A stretch of 64,000 nt of DNA from Vibrio coralliilyticus ATCC BAA-450 (GCF_000176135.1 NZ_ACZN01000010.1:18637-82636), one strand, 5' to 3'; shown: positions 51,819-63,891, counted from the first letter of the stretch. Notes: generated by a model from the sequence alone, not told the origin. Translations and numbers: made by a program.

Positions 51819-53195
51819 CTAGAGGAAGAAAGGACTCGGTTGGAATAGCGCTTCGACGTCTGGGACGTACTTCTTATCCACCAGGAACATCACTACGTGG
51901 TCGTCTTGCTCAATCACAGTTCGGTCATGAGCTATTAGGACTTCTTCACCACGAACAATCGCACCGATTGTTGTGCCCGGTGGTAGTTTGATGTCGCCAA
52001 TCGCGCGGCCAACGACTTTAGATGTGGTTTCATCACCGTGAGCGATGGCTTCGATAGCTTCTGCTGCACCGCGACGTAGTGAAGAGACGTTAACAATATC
52101 AGCCCGACGGACGTGCGTTAGCAAGGCGGAAATCGTTGCTTGCTGAGGTGAGATAGCGACGTCAATGACGCCACCCTGAACCAGATCCACATAGGCACCG
52201 CGCTGGATAAGCACCATCACTTTCTTGGCTCCCATGCGTTTCGCCAGCATGGCGGACATGATATTCGTTTCGTCTTCATTGGTCAGGGCGATGAACACGT
52301 CGACCTGATCGATATTTTCTTCGGTAAGTAATTCCTGATCCGCAGCGTCACCACAGAAGACAATGGTGTTTTCCAGCTCTTCAGACAGCTTTTCAGCGCG
52401 CTGGTAACTGCGCTCAATCAACTTGACGCTGTAAGACTGCTCAAGGCGCTTAGCTAAGCTGGCGCCGATGTTACCACCCCCGACAATCATAATGCGGCGA
52501 TACGGCTTTTCCAGTCTCTGCAGTTCACTCATGACCGAACGGATGTGGTTACTGGCAGCGACGAAGAACACTTCATCATCGGCTTCGATAATGGTGGTGC
52601 CCTGAGGACGGATAGGACGCCCCTGACGGAAAATAGCGGCAACGCGAGTATCTATGTGTGGCATGTGCTCACGCAAGGCCGATAGGGCATTACCAACCAG
52701 CGGGCCACCGTAATATGCTTTCACCGCCACTAAGCTGACTTTCTGTTCGGCGAAGCTCACCACTTGCAGTGCGCCTGGATATTGGATCAGGCGCTCGATG
52801 TAGCTGGTTACCAATTCTTCAGGTGCGATCAGGTGGTCAACCGGAACGGCACCGGATTGGAATAGCGCTTCTTTCTCGGCCAAGTATTGTGGCGAGCGGA
52901 TACGAGCGATACGGTTGGGAGTATTAAACAGAGAAAAGGCAACCTGACAGGCGGCCATATTGGTTTCATCCATATTGGTCACGGCGACCAACATGTCGGC
53001 ATCTTGTGCGCCGGCTTCACGCAGCACATCAGGGTGACTGGCGTAGCCGTTCACTACCCGTAAATCATATTTATCTTGCAGCTCACGCAGTCGGTCGCTA
53101 TTTCTGTCGACTATGGTGATGTCATTGTTTTCACCGACCAGATTCTCTGCCAGTGTACCGCCTACCTGACCAGCGCCAAGAATGATGATTTTCAT
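51819..53195 (-). CDS. trkA: Trk potassium uptake system, NAD-binding regulator TrkA
   Basis: TrkA is the cytoplasmic ring protein that gates TrkH in response to nucleotides. The 458 residues are a duplicated RCK unit: two Rossmann motifs [19 protein letters not shown] (residue 1) and [18 protein letters not shown] (near 235), each followed by a TrkA-C domain. It lies downstream of rsmB, the conserved gammaproteobacterial order. Confidence 0.97.
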   Translation of the reverse strand: MKIIILGAGQVGGTLAENLVGENNDITIVDRNSDRLRELQDKYDLRVVNGYASHPDVLREAGAQDADMLVAVTNMDETNMAACQVAFSLFNTPNRIARIRSPQYLAEKEALFQSGAVPVDHLIAPEELVTSYIERLIQYPGALQVVSFAEQKVSLVAVKAYYGGPLVGNALSALREHMPHIDTRVAAIFRQGRPIRPQGTTIIEADDEVFFVAASNHIRSVMSELQRLEKPYRRIMIVGGGNIGASLAKRLEQSYSVKLIERSYQRAEKLSEELENTIVFCGDAADQELLTEENIDQVDVFIALTNEDETNIMSAMLAKRMGAKKVMVLIQRGAYVDLVQGGVIDVAISPQQATISALLTHVRRADIVNVSSLRRGAAEAIEAIAHGDETTSKVVGRAIGDIKLPPGTTIGAIVRGEEVLIAHDRTVIEQDDHVVMFLVDKKYVPDVEALFQPSPFFL

Positions 53196-53244
53196 ACCGT
53201 TTCTCGTCTAACCAAAATTTAGGGGATCGATGATCCCCGAATTA

Positions 53245-54525
53245 CTACGCGATTTTTGTCAGGATGGCGTAATAAAAGCCATCCATGTCCTCTTCGCCTG
53301 GAAGCACTTGGCGTCCTGGGTTGTCTACCGGCGAACCTTCTAACTGAGCATTCGCGGTGCGCGCCAGAAACGCTTTCACCTGTTCGCTGTTTTCCTGTGG
53401 TGTGATAGAGCAGGTCGCATAAACCAGCGTACCGCCCGGCTTCAGCTGTTGCCACATCGCATCCAGAATCTCGCTTTGTAGTTTTGCTAAGGCTGCAATG
53501 TCATCACCACGACGCAGCCATTTGATGTCTGGGTGGCGGCGAATAACACCCGTGGCCGAACAAGGTGCATCGAGCAGGATGCGATCAAATTGCTCGCCTT
53601 GCCACCAATCTTTTGGCTTACGTGCGTCACCGCAAATAACTTGCGCTTTCAGTTGAAGGCGTTGCAGGTTGTCGTGTACGCGTTTGAGGCGGCTGTCATC
53701 ACAGTCAATAGCCACTATCTGGGCATCTTGAGTACGCTCAAGAATATGGGCGGTTTTGCCTCCTGGTGCAGCACAACAATCTAGAATTAACTCGCCATCT
53801 TTTGGCGTTAGGTAGTTAATCGACAACTGAGCAGCAGCATCCTGAACAGAAACCCAACCTTTCTCAAAGCCTGGCAATTTTGTCACGTCGCACGGGGCGG
53901 CCAATTTTAGGGCGTCGCTCGCTTCACTGTGAATGCTGCTATCTATGTTTTCATTTTTGAGCAGTTGCTGGTATTCGTCACGGCTGTGATGTTGTTGATT
54001 CACACGCAACCACATTGGTGCTTTGCTGTTGTTGGCTTCAATAATGTCTTGCCATTGCTGTGGGTAGGCGTCCTGAAGCAGTTTAAGTAACCAGCTCGGG
54101 TGACCGTATTTACCAGCATTGTGGCTCATGGCATGAGCATCTAACTCTTCTTGGTTACGTTGATAGTTACGTAACACTGCATTGATTAAGCCGCGTAGGC
54201 GTGGGCCTTTGAGCGTTTTGGTGCCTTCGACGGTTTCACCGACGGCTGCGTGCGCTGGAATACGCATAAAGCTCAGTTGGTAAATACCGACCAGAATCAG
54301 GTGGTGGAAAACGCGTTGTTTGCCTTTAAGAGGCTTATCCATCAGCTCATTCGCGATCGATTCAAGGCGAGGTAAATAACGCAATGATCCGTAACAGATT
54401 TCCTGTAACAACGCTTGATCGCGAGGTTTGACTTGTTGTTGAGCCGCGGGAAGTGCGTTAGACAGAGACTGGCCTTTATCGACCACTTGGAAAAGGACAT
54501 TAGCCGCAGCAGCGCGAACATTCAT
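53245..54525 (-). CDS. rsmB: 16S rRNA (cytosine-967-C5)-methyltransferase
   Basis: RsmB (Sun/Fmu) methylates C967 of 16S rRNA using SAM. I start at [20 protein letters not shown] (427 residues), matching the family; an upstream in-frame ATG adds 14 residues without support. The N-terminal NusB-like RNA-binding domain precedes the catalytic domain. Motifs are [32 protein letters not shown] and [15 protein letters not shown]; the PCS and TCS cysteines are the catalytic pair. Confidence 0.96.
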   Translation of the reverse strand: MNVRAAAANVLFQVVDKGQSLSNALPAAQQQVKPRDQALLQEICYGSLRYLPRLESIANELMDKPLKGKQRVFHHLILVGIYQLSFMRIPAHAAVGETVEGTKTLKGPRLRGLINAVLRNYQRNQEELDAHAMSHNAGKYGHPSWLLKLLQDAYPQQWQDIIEANNSKAPMWLRVNQQHHSRDEYQQLLKNENIDSSIHSEASDALKLAAPCDVTKLPGFEKGWVSVQDAAAQLSINYLTPKDGELILDCCAAPGGKTAHILERTQDAQIVAIDCDDSRLKRVHDNLQRLQLKAQVICGDARKPKDWWQGEQFDRILLDAPCSATGVIRRHPDIKWLRRGDDIAALAKLQSEILDAMWQQLKPGGTLVYATCSITPQENSEQVKAFLARTANAQLEGSPVDNPGRQVLPGEEDMDGFYYAILTKIA

Positions 54526-54581
54526 GTTGAATACCTTAACAGTAAGGGAGGGTGTCTCCACCCTCAAAAAGTACGTATAAA

Positions 54582-55529
54582 TTAGGTCAGCTGTGTGCCG
54601 ACTTCAAACCAGCTGGCACGCGAGTTGAGGATATCCTGAACCGGCATGGCTTTTTTACCGGGTACCTGAAGCTGTTCGAGAACCAGAACATGCTTGCCAG
54701 TGGCAATGTAGATCCCCGTTTTATCTGCTTGAAGTATGGTGCCGGGTGCCTCAGTTGTCGTTTGAACGTCAACGCGGCTTTGCCAGACTTTGATGCTGTT
54801 GTCGGCTGCTTCAAAATGGCTCATCGGCCAAGGGTTGAAGGCGCGCACACAACGTTCAATATGCTCAGCGTCATCATTCCAGTTAATGCGTGCTTCTTCT
54901 TTGCTGAGCTTTTTGGCGTAATTCGCCAGCTCGTCATCTTGCTTTTCAGGTGACGCTTTGCCGTCAGCAATGTCAGCCAGACACTCGACCAGAGCTTGCG
55001 GGCCAAGTCCAGCCAGCTTTTCATACATAGAAGCGCTGGTATCTGTGGCTTCGATCGGCAAAGTTGCAATTTTCAGCATATCGCCAGTATCTAAGCCGAT
55101 ATCCATCTGCATAATGGTGACGCCTGTTTCCTGATCGCCGGCCCAAATAGAGCGCTGGATAGGGGCGGCACCGCGCCAACGTGGCAGAATCGAACCATGG
55201 ACATTGATACAACCCAGCTTCGGTGTATCAAGTACGGCTTGTGGCAGCAATAAACCGTAAGCGACCACGACCATCAGATCCGCATTCAAATCAGCCAGTT
55301 CTTGCTTGGCGTCATCTGACTTAAAGTTTTCTGGTTGGTAAACCGGGATATCATGCTCAAGCGCGATATTCTTGACTGGGCTGGCAGTCAGCTTCTTGCC
55401 TCGGCCCGCTGGACGATCTGGCTGGGTGTAGACCGCAATAACCTCGTGCTCCGAAGACAACAACGCCGCCAAGTGACGGGCGGCGAAGTCCGGAGTACCG
55501 GCAAAAACAATTTTCAAAGGTTTGCTCAA
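54582..55529 (-). CDS. fmt: Methionyl-tRNA formyltransferase
   Basis: Fmt formylates initiator Met-tRNA using 10-formyltetrahydrofolate. The 315 residues match E. coli (315). The catalytic motif [20 protein letters not shown] lies near residue 105, and the N-terminal [12 protein letters not shown] near residue 9. The start is TTG, preceded by AAGGA at the right distance. It is followed by rsmB and preceded by def, the classic def-fmt-rsmB operon. Confidence 0.97.
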   Translation of the reverse strand: MSKPLKIVFAGTPDFAARHLAALLSSEHEVIAVYTQPDRPAGRGKKLTASPVKNIALEHDIPVYQPENFKSDDAKQELADLNADLMVVVAYGLLLPQAVLDTPKLGCINVHGSILPRWRGAAPIQRSIWAGDQETGVTIMQMDIGLDTGDMLKIATLPIEATDTSASMYEKLAGLGPQALVECLADIADGKASPEKQDDELANYAKKLSKEEARINWNDDAEHIERCVRAFNPWPMSHFEAADNSIKVWQSRVDVQTTTEAPGTILQADKTGIYIATGKHVLVLEQLQVPGKKAMPVQDILNSRASWFEVGTQLT

Positions 55530-55551
55530 AGTACGTTCCTTTAGTGAGCCA

Positions 55552-56073
55552 TTAGGCTTGGCTGGCTTGCTTTTCGTTAAAGCGTTTGATTTTTGCCAGT
55601 TTGTCCTGAATGCGCTTGCGTTTTAGAGGCGAAAGATAATCGACAAAAAGTTTGCCTTCTAAATGGTCAAGCTCATGCTGAACACAGATTGCAAGCAGGT
55701 CATCTGCTTCAAATGTGTATTCTTTGCCATCACGGTCAAGCGCTTTCACCGTGACTTCCGCAGCACGCGAAACCAGTGCTCGTGCACCAGGAACAGACAA
55801 ACAGCCTTCCTCAATGCCATCTTCGCCACGCTTATCAAGAATTTCAGGGTTGATCAAAACCATTGGCTGATCGCGAGTTTCTGAAATATCGATAACGACG
55901 ATACGTTGGTGGAAATCAACCTGGGTTGCTGCCAGACCAATACCTTCTTCGTCATACATGGTTTCAATCATGTCGTCGACGAACTTTTGAATCTCAGGGG
56001 TCACCTTCTCTACTGGTTTTGCAACAGTGCGAAGGCGCTCATCTGGGAATGTTAATACTTGTAATACAGACAT
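55552..56073 (-). CDS. def: Peptide deformylase
   Basis: Def is the metalloenzyme that removes the formyl group from nascent proteins. I start at [20 protein letters not shown] (173 residues, E. coli 169); a longer frame adds 25 residues of non-family sequence. The three signature motifs are present: [19 protein letters not shown] (cysteine ligand) and [12 protein letters not shown] (HExxH metal site). It is the first gene of the def-fmt operon. Confidence 0.97.
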   Translation of the reverse strand: MSVLQVLTFPDERLRTVAKPVEKVTPEIQKFVDDMIETMYDEEGIGLAATQVDFHQRIVVIDISETRDQPMVLINPEILDKRGEDGIEEGCLSVPGARALVSRAAEVTVKALDRDGKEYTFEADDLLAICVQHELDHLEGKLFVDYLSPLKRKRIQDKLAKIKRFNEKQASQA

Positions 56074-56323
56074 ATACACTCGAAATGTTGAACTGAGCCG
56101 AATCAGGATAAACCTTGTTGGCTCAATTCTAGACATTTTGCCACTCAAATGACAGCCTCATTACACTTTTGCGTATTTTCCCCGAGTTAAATTGCACTGT
56201 GAATCATGTCAAATTTGGCGAACACTGAGTAGCCAAGCTTTGTTTGGAATAAGAGGTTTAGGCTGACTCTCTCTAGCTCATCAGTGTCGTGTAACAAGGT
56301 GTTAGGCCGGATTAAATTTTCCT

Positions 56324-57439
56324 ATGACGAAAGAAGAACTGACGGCTTGGCTGAGCTTGTACTTTACGCCGCGGATTGGGCCCAAAACGTTTCAGCGTCT
56401 GGTAGCGGTAGACTCTCCAGTTAACATCATTGACTCTTCACCCGAGACATTACGCCGTTTAGGCTTTTCCGACTCGCAACTGAATTATCTCCAACACCGA
56501 GCTGCCGAGGATATTGAGGCGTGTTTCGAGTGGCAAGCAGAATCAAGTGCCAGAACCATTCTACCTTTGAGTGATCAGCGTTATCCGGCACTACTGAAAC
56601 AGGCTGACGCTGCGCCAGCAATACTGTTTGTTGAAGGTCAGCTAGAGAGTCTATCTCGGCCACAAATGGCGATTGTGGGCAGTCGCAATGCCAGTATTGA
56701 TGGGCTTAACACCGCACGCAGCTTTGCAACCCAGTTGGTGAATCAAGACATGGTCGTGACCAGCGGCTTGGCGCTAGGCGTTGATGGTTATGCTCATGAT
56801 GGGGCACTCAATGGTAATGGCCAAACCATCGCCGTGCTCGGTTGTGGCTTAAATTCTGTGTATCCGGCACGGCATAAGAAGTTAGCTCAACGAATCGTTC
56901 AACAAGGGGCGTTGGTGTCTGAGTTCCATCCTAATGTGAAGCCAAAAGCCGATAATTTTCCACGCCGAAATCGAATCATTAGTGGTTTGTCATTGGGCGT
57001 TTTAGTCATAGAAGCGGCAGAGAAAAGTGGCTCTCTGATCACCGCTCGCTATGCGATGGAGCAAGGCCGCGAAGTGTTTGCGATTCCCGGCTCGATTCAT
57101 CATCCCCATGCGAGAGGTTGTAACCTGTTGATAAAACAGGGTGCGTGTCTGGTTCAGCAGGTTTCTGACATAACCGATGAAATTGACAGTCTGATTCGCT
57201 GGTCTGATGTTAATAAGCCGCCAGTGCAAAGCGATCTATTTGAACAAATTGATTGCAAAGAAGAATTGCCATTTCCTCAGCTGTTAGCTAACGTAGGAAG
57301 TAAGGCTACACCAGTTGATATTCTTGCAAGCAGGACCAATATACCTGTGCATGAAGTCATGATGCAGCTCTTGGAGCTTGAGCTCTCAGGGCATGTTGTT
57401 GCGGTTTCCGGTGGCTATATTCGAAAGGGGAGGGGCTAG
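56324..57439 (+). CDS. dprA: DNA processing protein DprA (Smf)
   Basis: DprA binds incoming single-stranded DNA in natural transformation and loads RecA. The 371 residues have an N-terminal SAM-like helical region and a central extended Rossmann fold with [20 protein letters not shown] and [20 protein letters not shown]. The [20 protein letters not shown] segment is also conserved, and a C-terminal winged helix completes it. It is divergent from def. Together with comM it supports a competent lifestyle. Confidence 0.95.
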   Translation: MTKEELTAWLSLYFTPRIGPKTFQRLVAVDSPVNIIDSSPETLRRLGFSDSQLNYLQHRAAEDIEACFEWQAESSARTILPLSDQRYPALLKQADAAPAILFVEGQLESLSRPQMAIVGSRNASIDGLNTARSFATQLVNQDMVVTSGLALGVDGYAHDGALNGNGQTIAVLGCGLNSVYPARHKKLAQRIVQQGALVSEFHPNVKPKADNFPRRNRIISGLSLGVLVIEAAEKSGSLITARYAMEQGREVFAIPGSIHHPHARGCNLLIKQGACLVQQVSDITDEIDSLIRWSDVNKPPVQSDLFEQIDCKEELPFPQLLANVGSKATPVDILASRTNIPVHEVMMQLLELELSGHVVAVSGGYIRKGRG

Positions 57440-57441
57440 CT

Positions 57442-57921
57442 ATGATGATGGATATCCTTATGTATCTGTTTGAAACTTACATCCATAGCGATGCGGAGTT
57501 ACAGGTCAATCAAGATGAGCTAGAAGAAGAATTACTTCGTGCTGGCTTTCATCAAAAAGACATCTATAAAGCCCTTGTCTGGCTGGAAGAGTTGGCTGCA
57601 TTGCAGCAAAGCGAAACGCATTCCGCGATTTCCATTTGCAGCACATCTACCTCAACGCGTATCTATACCGCGAAAGAGTGTGAGCGCTTAAACCTTGAAT
57701 CGCGAGGTTTTCTGACTTTCCTTGAGCAGGTCAATGTGCTGACGACTGAGACGCGTGAAATGGTGATTGACCGTATCATGGGGCTTGAAACAGACGAGTT
57801 TGAACTGGATGATCTGAAATGGATTGTGCTGATGGTTCTGTTCAATGTTCCAGGTAATGAAAACGCCTACACGCTTATGGAAGAGCTGTTGTATACCAAA
57901 GAGCAAGGTATTCTTCACTAA
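57442..57921 (+). CDS. smg: Smg protein (DUF494)
   Basis: This 159-residue protein of unknown function is conserved next to dprA in gammaproteobacteria. It begins [20 protein letters not shown], the family N-terminus. Three ATG codons in a row leave the exact start open, but GGGGAGGGG just before them favours the first or second. The later part ([20 protein letters not shown]) is likewise conserved. It overlaps no neighbour and is followed at once by the zinc-finger gene. Confidence 0.9.
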   Translation: MMMDILMYLFETYIHSDAELQVNQDELEEELLRAGFHQKDIYKALVWLEELAALQQSETHSAISICSTSTSTRIYTAKECERLNLESRGFLTFLEQVNVLTTETREMVIDRIMGLETDEFELDDLKWIVLMVLFNVPGNENAYTLMEELLYTKEQGILH

Positions 57922-57936
57922 ACTCCATGAGTGGCT

Positions 57937-58521
57937 ATGAGCGGTAAAATAGATCATCAGTTGTTTTCGGCCCATGAGCACGCTTTAGAACATAAAGCGT
58001 GCCCTAAATGCCAGTCTGAGCAGCGCGAGGGCGAGCTACAACTTCGTCACGGCAAGCATGGCCCGTTTTTGGGCTGTAATCAGTATCCAACCTGCGACTT
58101 TATCCAACCTTTACATCAGAATGACGGCCATATCATTAAAGAGCTGGGCGTACCTTGTCCGGAGTGCTCTAATGAATTGGTGCTCCGCCAAGGGCGTTAC
58201 GGTATGTTTATTGGTTGCAGTCATTATCCGCACTGTGACCATATCGAGTCGCTTGAGCAACCGACTGAACAAGAGGTTCAAGCAGAACATGCGTGCCCGG
58301 AGTGTGGCAAAGGTCATTTGGTCGAGAGGAAGAACCGTTTTGGCAAAGCCTTCTTTGCCTGCGATAACTACCCTAAATGCAAGTTTGCGGTCAATCAGCA
58401 GCCAGTTAAGGGTAAGTGCGAAAAATGTGGTTTTCCTTTATTGATCGAGAAGAAGCTCGCTAGTGGGATTAAACATCAGTGTGCCGATCGAAAATGCCAT
58501 CACACCCAGAATGAACAATAA
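57937..58521 (+). CDS. Topoisomerase I-type zinc-finger protein (YrdD family)
   Basis: This 194-residue protein consists of repeated zinc ribbons like those at the end of DNA topoisomerase I. CPKC…GCNQYPTC, CPEC…GCSHYPHC, CPEC…CDNYPKC and CEKC…CADRKC give four CxxC-based fingers. It lacks the catalytic topoisomerase domain. It has been called TopA zinc-finger or YrdD and probably binds single-stranded nucleic acid; the role is unknown. I start at the ATG after GAGTGG; a GTG two codons earlier is possible. Confidence 0.85.
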   Translation: MSGKIDHQLFSAHEHALEHKACPKCQSEQREGELQLRHGKHGPFLGCNQYPTCDFIQPLHQNDGHIIKELGVPCPECSNELVLRQGRYGMFIGCSHYPHCDHIESLEQPTEQEVQAEHACPECGKGHLVERKNRFGKAFFACDNYPKCKFAVNQQPVKGKCEKCGFPLLIEKKLASGIKHQCADRKCHHTQNEQ

Positions 58522-58547
58522 AAACGGCGCTGTTTCAGCGCCGTTTT
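58521..58547. terminator. Bidirectional terminator between yrdD and purK
   Basis: A perfect 12-pair stem AAAACGGCGCTG/CAGCGCCGTTTT with a TTT loop runs into Ts on both strands and lies between convergent genes. Confidence 0.88.
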
Positions 58548-58570
58548 TGTTTTTATTAAGTTTGCGATGA

Positions 58571-59704
58571 CTAGTGCTTAATGTGACGCGCGATCTCATG
58601 AACCGCCGCGAAAGCATCCGCGTCTAAGACTTCTGCCAGAGCAGATAATTGACGTTGCAGTTCACCACTGTAATCACCACACACGTTAATGTGGCCCATC
58701 TTACGTCCTGCGCGTTTGTCTTTCCCATACCAGTGAACGTGACATCCCGGCATAGCGAGTACGCTTTCTGGCAGGGTATCTTCACCGAGGATATTGATCA
58801 TCGACGTTTCGCGGATCAGCTTGGTGCTACCCAGTGGCATGCCACACACTGCTCGTAAGTGATTCTCAAACTGACAGGTTTCTGCGCCTTGTTGTGTCCA
58901 GTGGCCAGAATTATGGACACGAGGTGCGATTTCGTTGACCAATAAGGTGCCATTCAAATCAAAGAACTCGAGGGCCAGAACGCCTACATAGTTGAGCTCG
59001 TTAGCTACCGCAGTGAACATCTCTTGTGCCTGTTGTTGCAACTCAGTATCGGCTATGGCTGTTGAGACGCTCAGTACCCCGTTGGTGTGGACGTTTTCTG
59101 CAAGTGGGTAGACCGCGACTTCGCCATTTTTACCGCGTGCACCGACAAGTGACACTTCACGTTGAAAAGGAACAAACTCCTCCGCAACAATCGCTTGTGT
59201 TTCGGTGGCGCCAATACACGCTTCCATCTCAGCCCATACTGCGTCTATTTGCATTGGGTCTTTGAGTCGCCACTGGCCTTTGCCGTCATAACCACCTAAG
59301 GCACTCTTTAGTACCATTGGGATACCGACATACTCTATAGCGTGAGCAAAGTCTTCGCGTGTTTGGATTACATGGTATTTGGCGTTGTGGACCTTAGCCC
59401 TGTCCAGCAATGCTTTTTCGATTCGTCGGTCACCGCCAGCTTTGATGGCGTTGGCAGAGGGGAAGAGCTTTCCGCTTGCTTGGCAAACATCAAGAATATC
59501 ATGTGGGATATGCTCGAACTCGGCGGTAATCACATCTGCTTGCTCAATCGCATTGTCCAACCCTTTTCCCAGTAGCGACTGAGTCAATGGATGGACGATA
59601 TTCTCGCTCGCAACATCATACGCGATAATATCGATGTTCAGAGGAGCTCCAGCCAGTGACATCATGCGTGCCAGCTGTCCCGCTCCAAGCACTAACACTT
59701 GCAT
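58571..59704 (-). CDS. purK: N5-carboxyaminoimidazole ribonucleotide synthetase
   Basis: PurK is the ATP-grasp enzyme that makes N5-CAIR from AIR, bicarbonate and ATP in purine synthesis. The 377 residues start [20 protein letters not shown]. The ATP-grasp signatures [11 protein letters not shown] and [20 protein letters not shown] are present. It is translated after purE, four bases apart, and shares the PurR-regulated promoter. Confidence 0.97.
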   Translation of the reverse strand: MQVLVLGAGQLARMMSLAGAPLNIDIIAYDVASENIVHPLTQSLLGKGLDNAIEQADVITAEFEHIPHDILDVCQASGKLFPSANAIKAGGDRRIEKALLDRAKVHNAKYHVIQTREDFAHAIEYVGIPMVLKSALGGYDGKGQWRLKDPMQIDAVWAEMEACIGATETQAIVAEEFVPFQREVSLVGARGKNGEVAVYPLAENVHTNGVLSVSTAIADTELQQQAQEMFTAVANELNYVGVLALEFFDLNGTLLVNEIAPRVHNSGHWTQQGAETCQFENHLRAVCGMPLGSTKLIRETSMINILGEDTLPESVLAMPGCHVHWYGKDKRAGRKMGHINVCGDYSGELQRQLSALAEVLDADAFAAVHEIARHIKH

Positions 59705-59708
59705 GGGA

Positions 59709-60194
59709 TTAGTCCTCTGCCGGGTTTGGATTCGCTAACACGGTTTCAGTTTGCTGGTTGCGAAATGCTTCGACTTTCTCCATCACGGCGTCATCATGTG
59801 TGCCGATGATCTGAGCCGCGAGAATGCCCGCATTCGCCGCACCTGCTTCGCCAATGGCCAATGTGCCTACCGCGATACCTTTTGGCATTTGAACAATTGA
59901 TAGTAGAGAGTCCATCCCTTTTAGTGCACGCGATTGAACAGGGACACCGAGAACAGGTAAGCTAGTGAAAGCGGCCGCCATGCCTGGTAAATGAGCAGCG
60001 CCACCAGCACCGGCAATGATGACTTTCAGGCCGCGCTCTTTAGCGCTGTTGGCATAATCAGCAAGAAGCTGCGGAGTACGGTGAGCTGACACCACTTTTG
60101 TTTCATATTCGACGCCAAACTGATCCAGCATTTCTGCTGCTAGTTTCATGGTTGGCCAGTCAGATTTAGAACCCATGATGATACCGACTTTCAT
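59709..60194 (-). CDS. purE: N5-CAIR mutase (phosphoribosylaminoimidazole carboxylase catalytic subunit)
   Basis: PurE converts N5-CAIR to CAIR. The 161 residues start [20 protein letters not shown], with the signature GSKSDWPTM, and continue with [19 protein letters not shown] and [20 protein letters not shown]. It is the first gene of purEK, directly downstream of a PurR operator and a strong promoter. Confidence 0.98.
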   Translation of the reverse strand: MKVGIIMGSKSDWPTMKLAAEMLDQFGVEYETKVVSAHRTPQLLADYANSAKERGLKVIIAGAGGAAHLPGMAAAFTSLPVLGVPVQSRALKGMDSLLSIVQMPKGIAVGTLAIGEAGAANAGILAAQIIGTHDDAVMEKVEAFRNQQTETVLANPNPAED

Positions 60195-60244
60195 CTTAAA
60201 CTCCTTTAATGCAACTCTATTGATGAGCAGATAAATTTGAGCGC

Positions 60245-60282
60245 ATTATACGGGGATTTTACTATCAAGCAAACGTTTGCGC
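60245..60282 (-). promoter_or_regulatory. purEK promoter with PurR operator
   Basis: The palindrome GCAAACGTTTGC (60269–60280) matches the PurR box consensus ACGCAAACGTTTGCGT in its core. On the minus strand a perfect TATAAT (60245–60250) follows a TTGCTT -35 (60267–60272) at 16 bases, and the operator overlaps the -35. Purine-responsive repression is the expected outcome. Confidence 0.9.
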
Positions 60283-60390
60283 GAAGTTTAAATCCAGATT
60301 GACACAATTTATAAATAAATAGCTTTAGTCACTACCAATGATTATTTGTAAACTTAGTGATTAGACAGTACATCAGACAGGAAAGAATCA

Positions 60391-60948
60391 GTGGATAATT
60401 TTGAGCAGGCTCTGTTGGCTCTGAAAAACGGTGAAGTGATTGCGTACCCGACGGAGGGTGTATTTGGTGTCGGTTGCGATCCTGACAACCCTGAAGCGAT
60501 TCAGAAACTATTAGAACTGAAACAAAGGCCAGTGGAAAAAGGTCTGATCCTGATCGCTGCTAGCTATGAACAATTGCTGCCGTACATTGATGAGTCTCAG
60601 CTGACGGATGAGCAGCTACAGAAAGTCCATCAGACTTGGCCTGGCCCCGTTACTTGGATTATGCCGTGCAGCGACAAAGTGTCGGATTGGGTTTCAGGCC
60701 AGTTTGACTCGATTGCGGTGCGTGTGACTGATCATCCTTTGGTACAAAAGATGTGTAATGCGCTTGGAAAGCCGTTAACCTCTACCAGCGCAAATTTGAC
60801 CGGTGAACCCCCTTGTATGACGACCGCAGAAGTTGAACAGCAACTCGGTGATCGCTTAGTCGCAATTCTGGCGGGAGACACGGGTGGGCGAGACAAGCCA
60901 AGTGAAATTCGCGACGCAAAAACATCCAAGGTATTAAGACAGGGTTAA
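60391..60948 (+). CDS. tsaC: Threonylcarbamoyl-AMP synthase TsaC
   Basis: TsaC (YrdC/RimN) makes threonylcarbamoyl-AMP for the t6A37 modification of tRNAs. The 185 residues begin [20 protein letters not shown] after a GTG start, and AGGAAAG precedes it. The YrdC-fold motifs [28 protein letters not shown] and [10 protein letters not shown] are intact. It forms a short operon with hemF and aroE. Confidence 0.96.
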   Translation: MDNFEQALLALKNGEVIAYPTEGVFGVGCDPDNPEAIQKLLELKQRPVEKGLILIAASYEQLLPYIDESQLTDEQLQKVHQTWPGPVTWIMPCSDKVSDWVSGQFDSIAVRVTDHPLVQKMCNALGKPLTSTSANLTGEPPCMTTAEVEQQLGDRLVAILAGDTGGRDKPSEIRDAKTSKVLRQG

Positions 60949-61887
<939 letters not shown>

Positions 61888-61962
61888 CACTTTCTTCCTT
61901 ATAGGGTTAATGATAGGGTCATTGGTTTGCAATGGCCCTTTTTGTTTTGAGTAGGTAAGGAT

Positions 61963-62838
61963 ATGACCCAGCAGATAGATCGTTATGCCGTTTTTGGAAA
62001 CCCGATAAGCCAAAGTAAGTCTCCCTTTATTCATACGCTGTTTGCTCGTCAAACCAATCAGTCACTGACGTATACCGCTGAACTGGCTCCTGTGGATGGA
62101 TTTGTTGCGGCGGCTGAAACTTTTTTTGCTCAAAACGGAAAAGGATGCAACGTCACTGTGCCATTCAAGGAAGATGCTTACCGACTGGCTACACGTTTAA
62201 CAGAGCGGGCTCAGTTGGCGGGTGCCGTCAATACACTGAAAAAGCTCGATGATGGTGAGATCTTGGGTGATAACACCGATGGTGAAGGGCTGGTACAGGA
62301 CCTACTGCAGAATCAGGTCGTGATTGAAGGTGCAAGAATTCTCTTGATCGGTGCAGGAGGTGCGGCTCGTGGTGTAATCAAGCCTTTACTTGACCAAAGC
62401 CCTGCTGAAATTGTGATTACCAACCGGACCTTATCCAAAGCGCAGACACTACAAGAGATGTTTTCCAGCTTTGGTCCGATTAAAGCGGTTGAGATGGCAC
62501 ACATCGAACAGAGCTACGACATTATCATCAACTCGACGTCTTCCAGTCTCAGTGGCGAGCTGCCTGCGATTTCATCGGCAATCTTCTCACCTAACTCTAC
62601 CGTTTATGACATGATGTATGGCTCTGGTCACACGACATTCAATCAGTGGGCAATTGAGCATAATGCGGCGGTGGTATACGACGGATTGGGCATGCTGGTG
62701 GGGCAGGCTGCGGAAAGCTTCATGTTATGGCGAGGCATCCGCCCAGGGACAAAACAAATTCTACGCGAATTAAGAAAGAATCTAGAGGGTATGTATGAAT
62801 CAGTCGATTCTGTTTCCCGATATGCAGCATTGGGATGA
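61963..62838 (+). CDS. aroE: Shikimate dehydrogenase (NADP+), with unusual C-terminal extension
   Basis: AroE reduces 3-dehydroshikimate to shikimate in aromatic synthesis. The substrate motif [15 protein letters not shown] lies near residue 13 and the NADP motif [10 protein letters not shown] near residue 128. The ORF runs 291 residues and ends in a tail [14 protein letters not shown] after LRKNLEGM. Homologues of about 277 residues end at that point. The tail overlaps the DUF1488 gene by 44 bases and is probably caused by a one-base loss near the stop (see finding). Confidence 0.94.
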   Translation: MTQQIDRYAVFGNPISQSKSPFIHTLFARQTNQSLTYTAELAPVDGFVAAAETFFAQNGKGCNVTVPFKEDAYRLATRLTERAQLAGAVNTLKKLDDGEILGDNTDGEGLVQDLLQNQVVIEGARILLIGAGGAARGVIKPLLDQSPAEIVITNRTLSKAQTLQEMFSSFGPIKAVEMAHIEQSYDIIINSTSSSLSGELPAISSAIFSPNSTVYDMMYGSGHTTFNQWAIEHNAAVVYDGLGMLVGQAAESFMLWRGIRPGTKQILRELRKNLEGMYESVDSVSRYAALG

Positions 62839-63061
62839 CCACCTGCAAGCAATCGTGTTTCCCGCTCAGCAGTCAGGTGCGTTGATAGAGTGCGTGGTTA
62901 CCTTGAATCAGCTGGAAGTCTTGGCTGGGCAAAAACTTCAAGGAGCTGAGCAAGCTCTTGTTTGCTTTAGTCAGCACCGGTTTGACCTGGAAGAGTTAGC
63001 CGAAGAGCTGATTGAAGACGAAGCCTTCAATCAGTCAGGGCAAGTCGAAGTTATTTGCTAA
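62795..63061 (+). CDS. DUF1488 family protein
   Basis: This is an 88-residue acidic protein of unknown function. It begins [20 protein letters not shown], with GAGGG ten bases before the ATG, and has the DUF1488 pattern ([31 protein letters not shown]). It is conserved next to aroE in vibrios. Its start lies in the 3' end of aroE and its stop overlaps yrdA by 11 bases from the other strand. Confidence 0.85.
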   Translation: MNQSILFPDMQHWDDHLQAIVFPAQQSGALIECVVTLNQLEVLAGQKLQGAEQALVCFSQHRFDLEELAEELIEDEAFNQSGQVEVIC

Positions 63062-63602
63062 TCACATCGACATGATGCAGGTAATCTTCTTTGTTCTGCA
63101 CATAATTGTCGGCTGACTTTTGTAGGAAGGCGCGTTCTTTATCATTAAGAGGACGTGCCTGTTTGACTGGGCTGCCTACATACAAGTAACCGCTTTCGAG
63201 AGTTTTTCCCGGTGGGACCAAACTGCCAGCGCCAATCATGACGTCTTCTTCTATTACCGCACCATCCAATACAATCGCGCCCATACCTACCAGCACCCTG
63301 TCTTTTATAATGCATCCATGCAGCATCACTTTATGACCGACAGTGACATCGTTGCCAATAATAAGCGGGTAACCATCAGGGTTTTCCTGATTTTTGTGCG
63401 TAACATGCAATACGCTGCCGTCTTGGACATTGGTTCGTTTGCCAATGTGAATATGGTTGACATCACCGCGAGCCGCAACCAAAGGCCAGATGCTCGAATC
63501 ATCGCCAATTCTAATATCGCCCACCAACACTGAGCTTTGATCAATATAGACACGCTCACCAATGACGGGGCGTGTATCTTTATAACTACGCAAGGCGCTC
63601 AT
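63051..63602 (-). CDS. yrdA: Gamma-class carbonic anhydrase-like protein YrdA
   Basis: This 183-residue protein has a left-handed beta helix of hexapeptide repeats (VLVGDIRIGDDSSIWPLVAA, RTNVQDGSVLHVTHKNQENP). The three gamma-carbonic anhydrase-type histidines are near VLHVTH and VGHKVMLHGC. It may bind zinc or iron; carbonic anhydrase activity is not assured for this subfamily. AAGGAG precedes its ATG. It lies divergently upstream of an rRNA operon promoter. Confidence 0.92.
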   Translation of the reverse strand: MSALRSYKDTRPVIGERVYIDQSSVLVGDIRIGDDSSIWPLVAARGDVNHIHIGKRTNVQDGSVLHVTHKNQENPDGYPLIIGNDVTVGHKVMLHGCIIKDRVLVGMGAIVLDGAVIEEDVMIGAGSLVPPGKTLESGYLYVGSPVKQARPLNDKERAFLQKSADNYVQNKEDYLHHVDVISK

Positions 63603-63693
63603 TTTTTCTCCTTATATAGAGGAATTCTGGATAAACAGAGGTAGAAGAGTAAGGAAAATAGCTATCTTTGAATAGAAAATACTCAAACGGCAA

Positions 63694-63749
63694 AAAAATC
63701 AAAAAAAACTGCAAAAAGGGGTTGCCAACGTGACGTCGATCTCTATAAT
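63694..63749 (+). promoter_or_regulatory. rRNA operon promoter P1 with UP element
   Basis: An A-rich UP element (63694–63719) precedes TTGCCA (63722–63727) and a perfect TATAAT (63744–63749), spaced 16 bases. A GC-rich discriminator GCCCCCTCGC follows, the signature of stringently controlled rRNA promoters. Confidence 0.85.
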
Positions 63750-63863
63750 GCCCCCTCGCTGACACGGGAACGCTTCGAAGCTTCTGTTTTGAAACGATGA
63801 AGCCCAGTTAGCAAGGTCGATTAGCCAAGCGGAAACGCTTGAAAATAAGTTTGAAAAAAGTGG

Positions 63864-63891
63864 TTGACACTAAACTTTATCTCGCTAAAAT
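63864..63891 (+). promoter_or_regulatory. rRNA operon promoter P2
   Basis: A perfect TTGACA (63864–63869) and TAAAAT (63886–63891), 16 bases apart, lie about 140 bases after P1, as in the tandem P1–P2 arrangement of gammaproteobacterial rrn operons. Confidence 0.85.

Noticed and set aside
51264..51848. Plus-strand open frame of 194 codons opposite trkH
   Set aside because: It is the antisense of a well-supported membrane-protein gene, has no ribosome site and a composition dictated by trkH codons.
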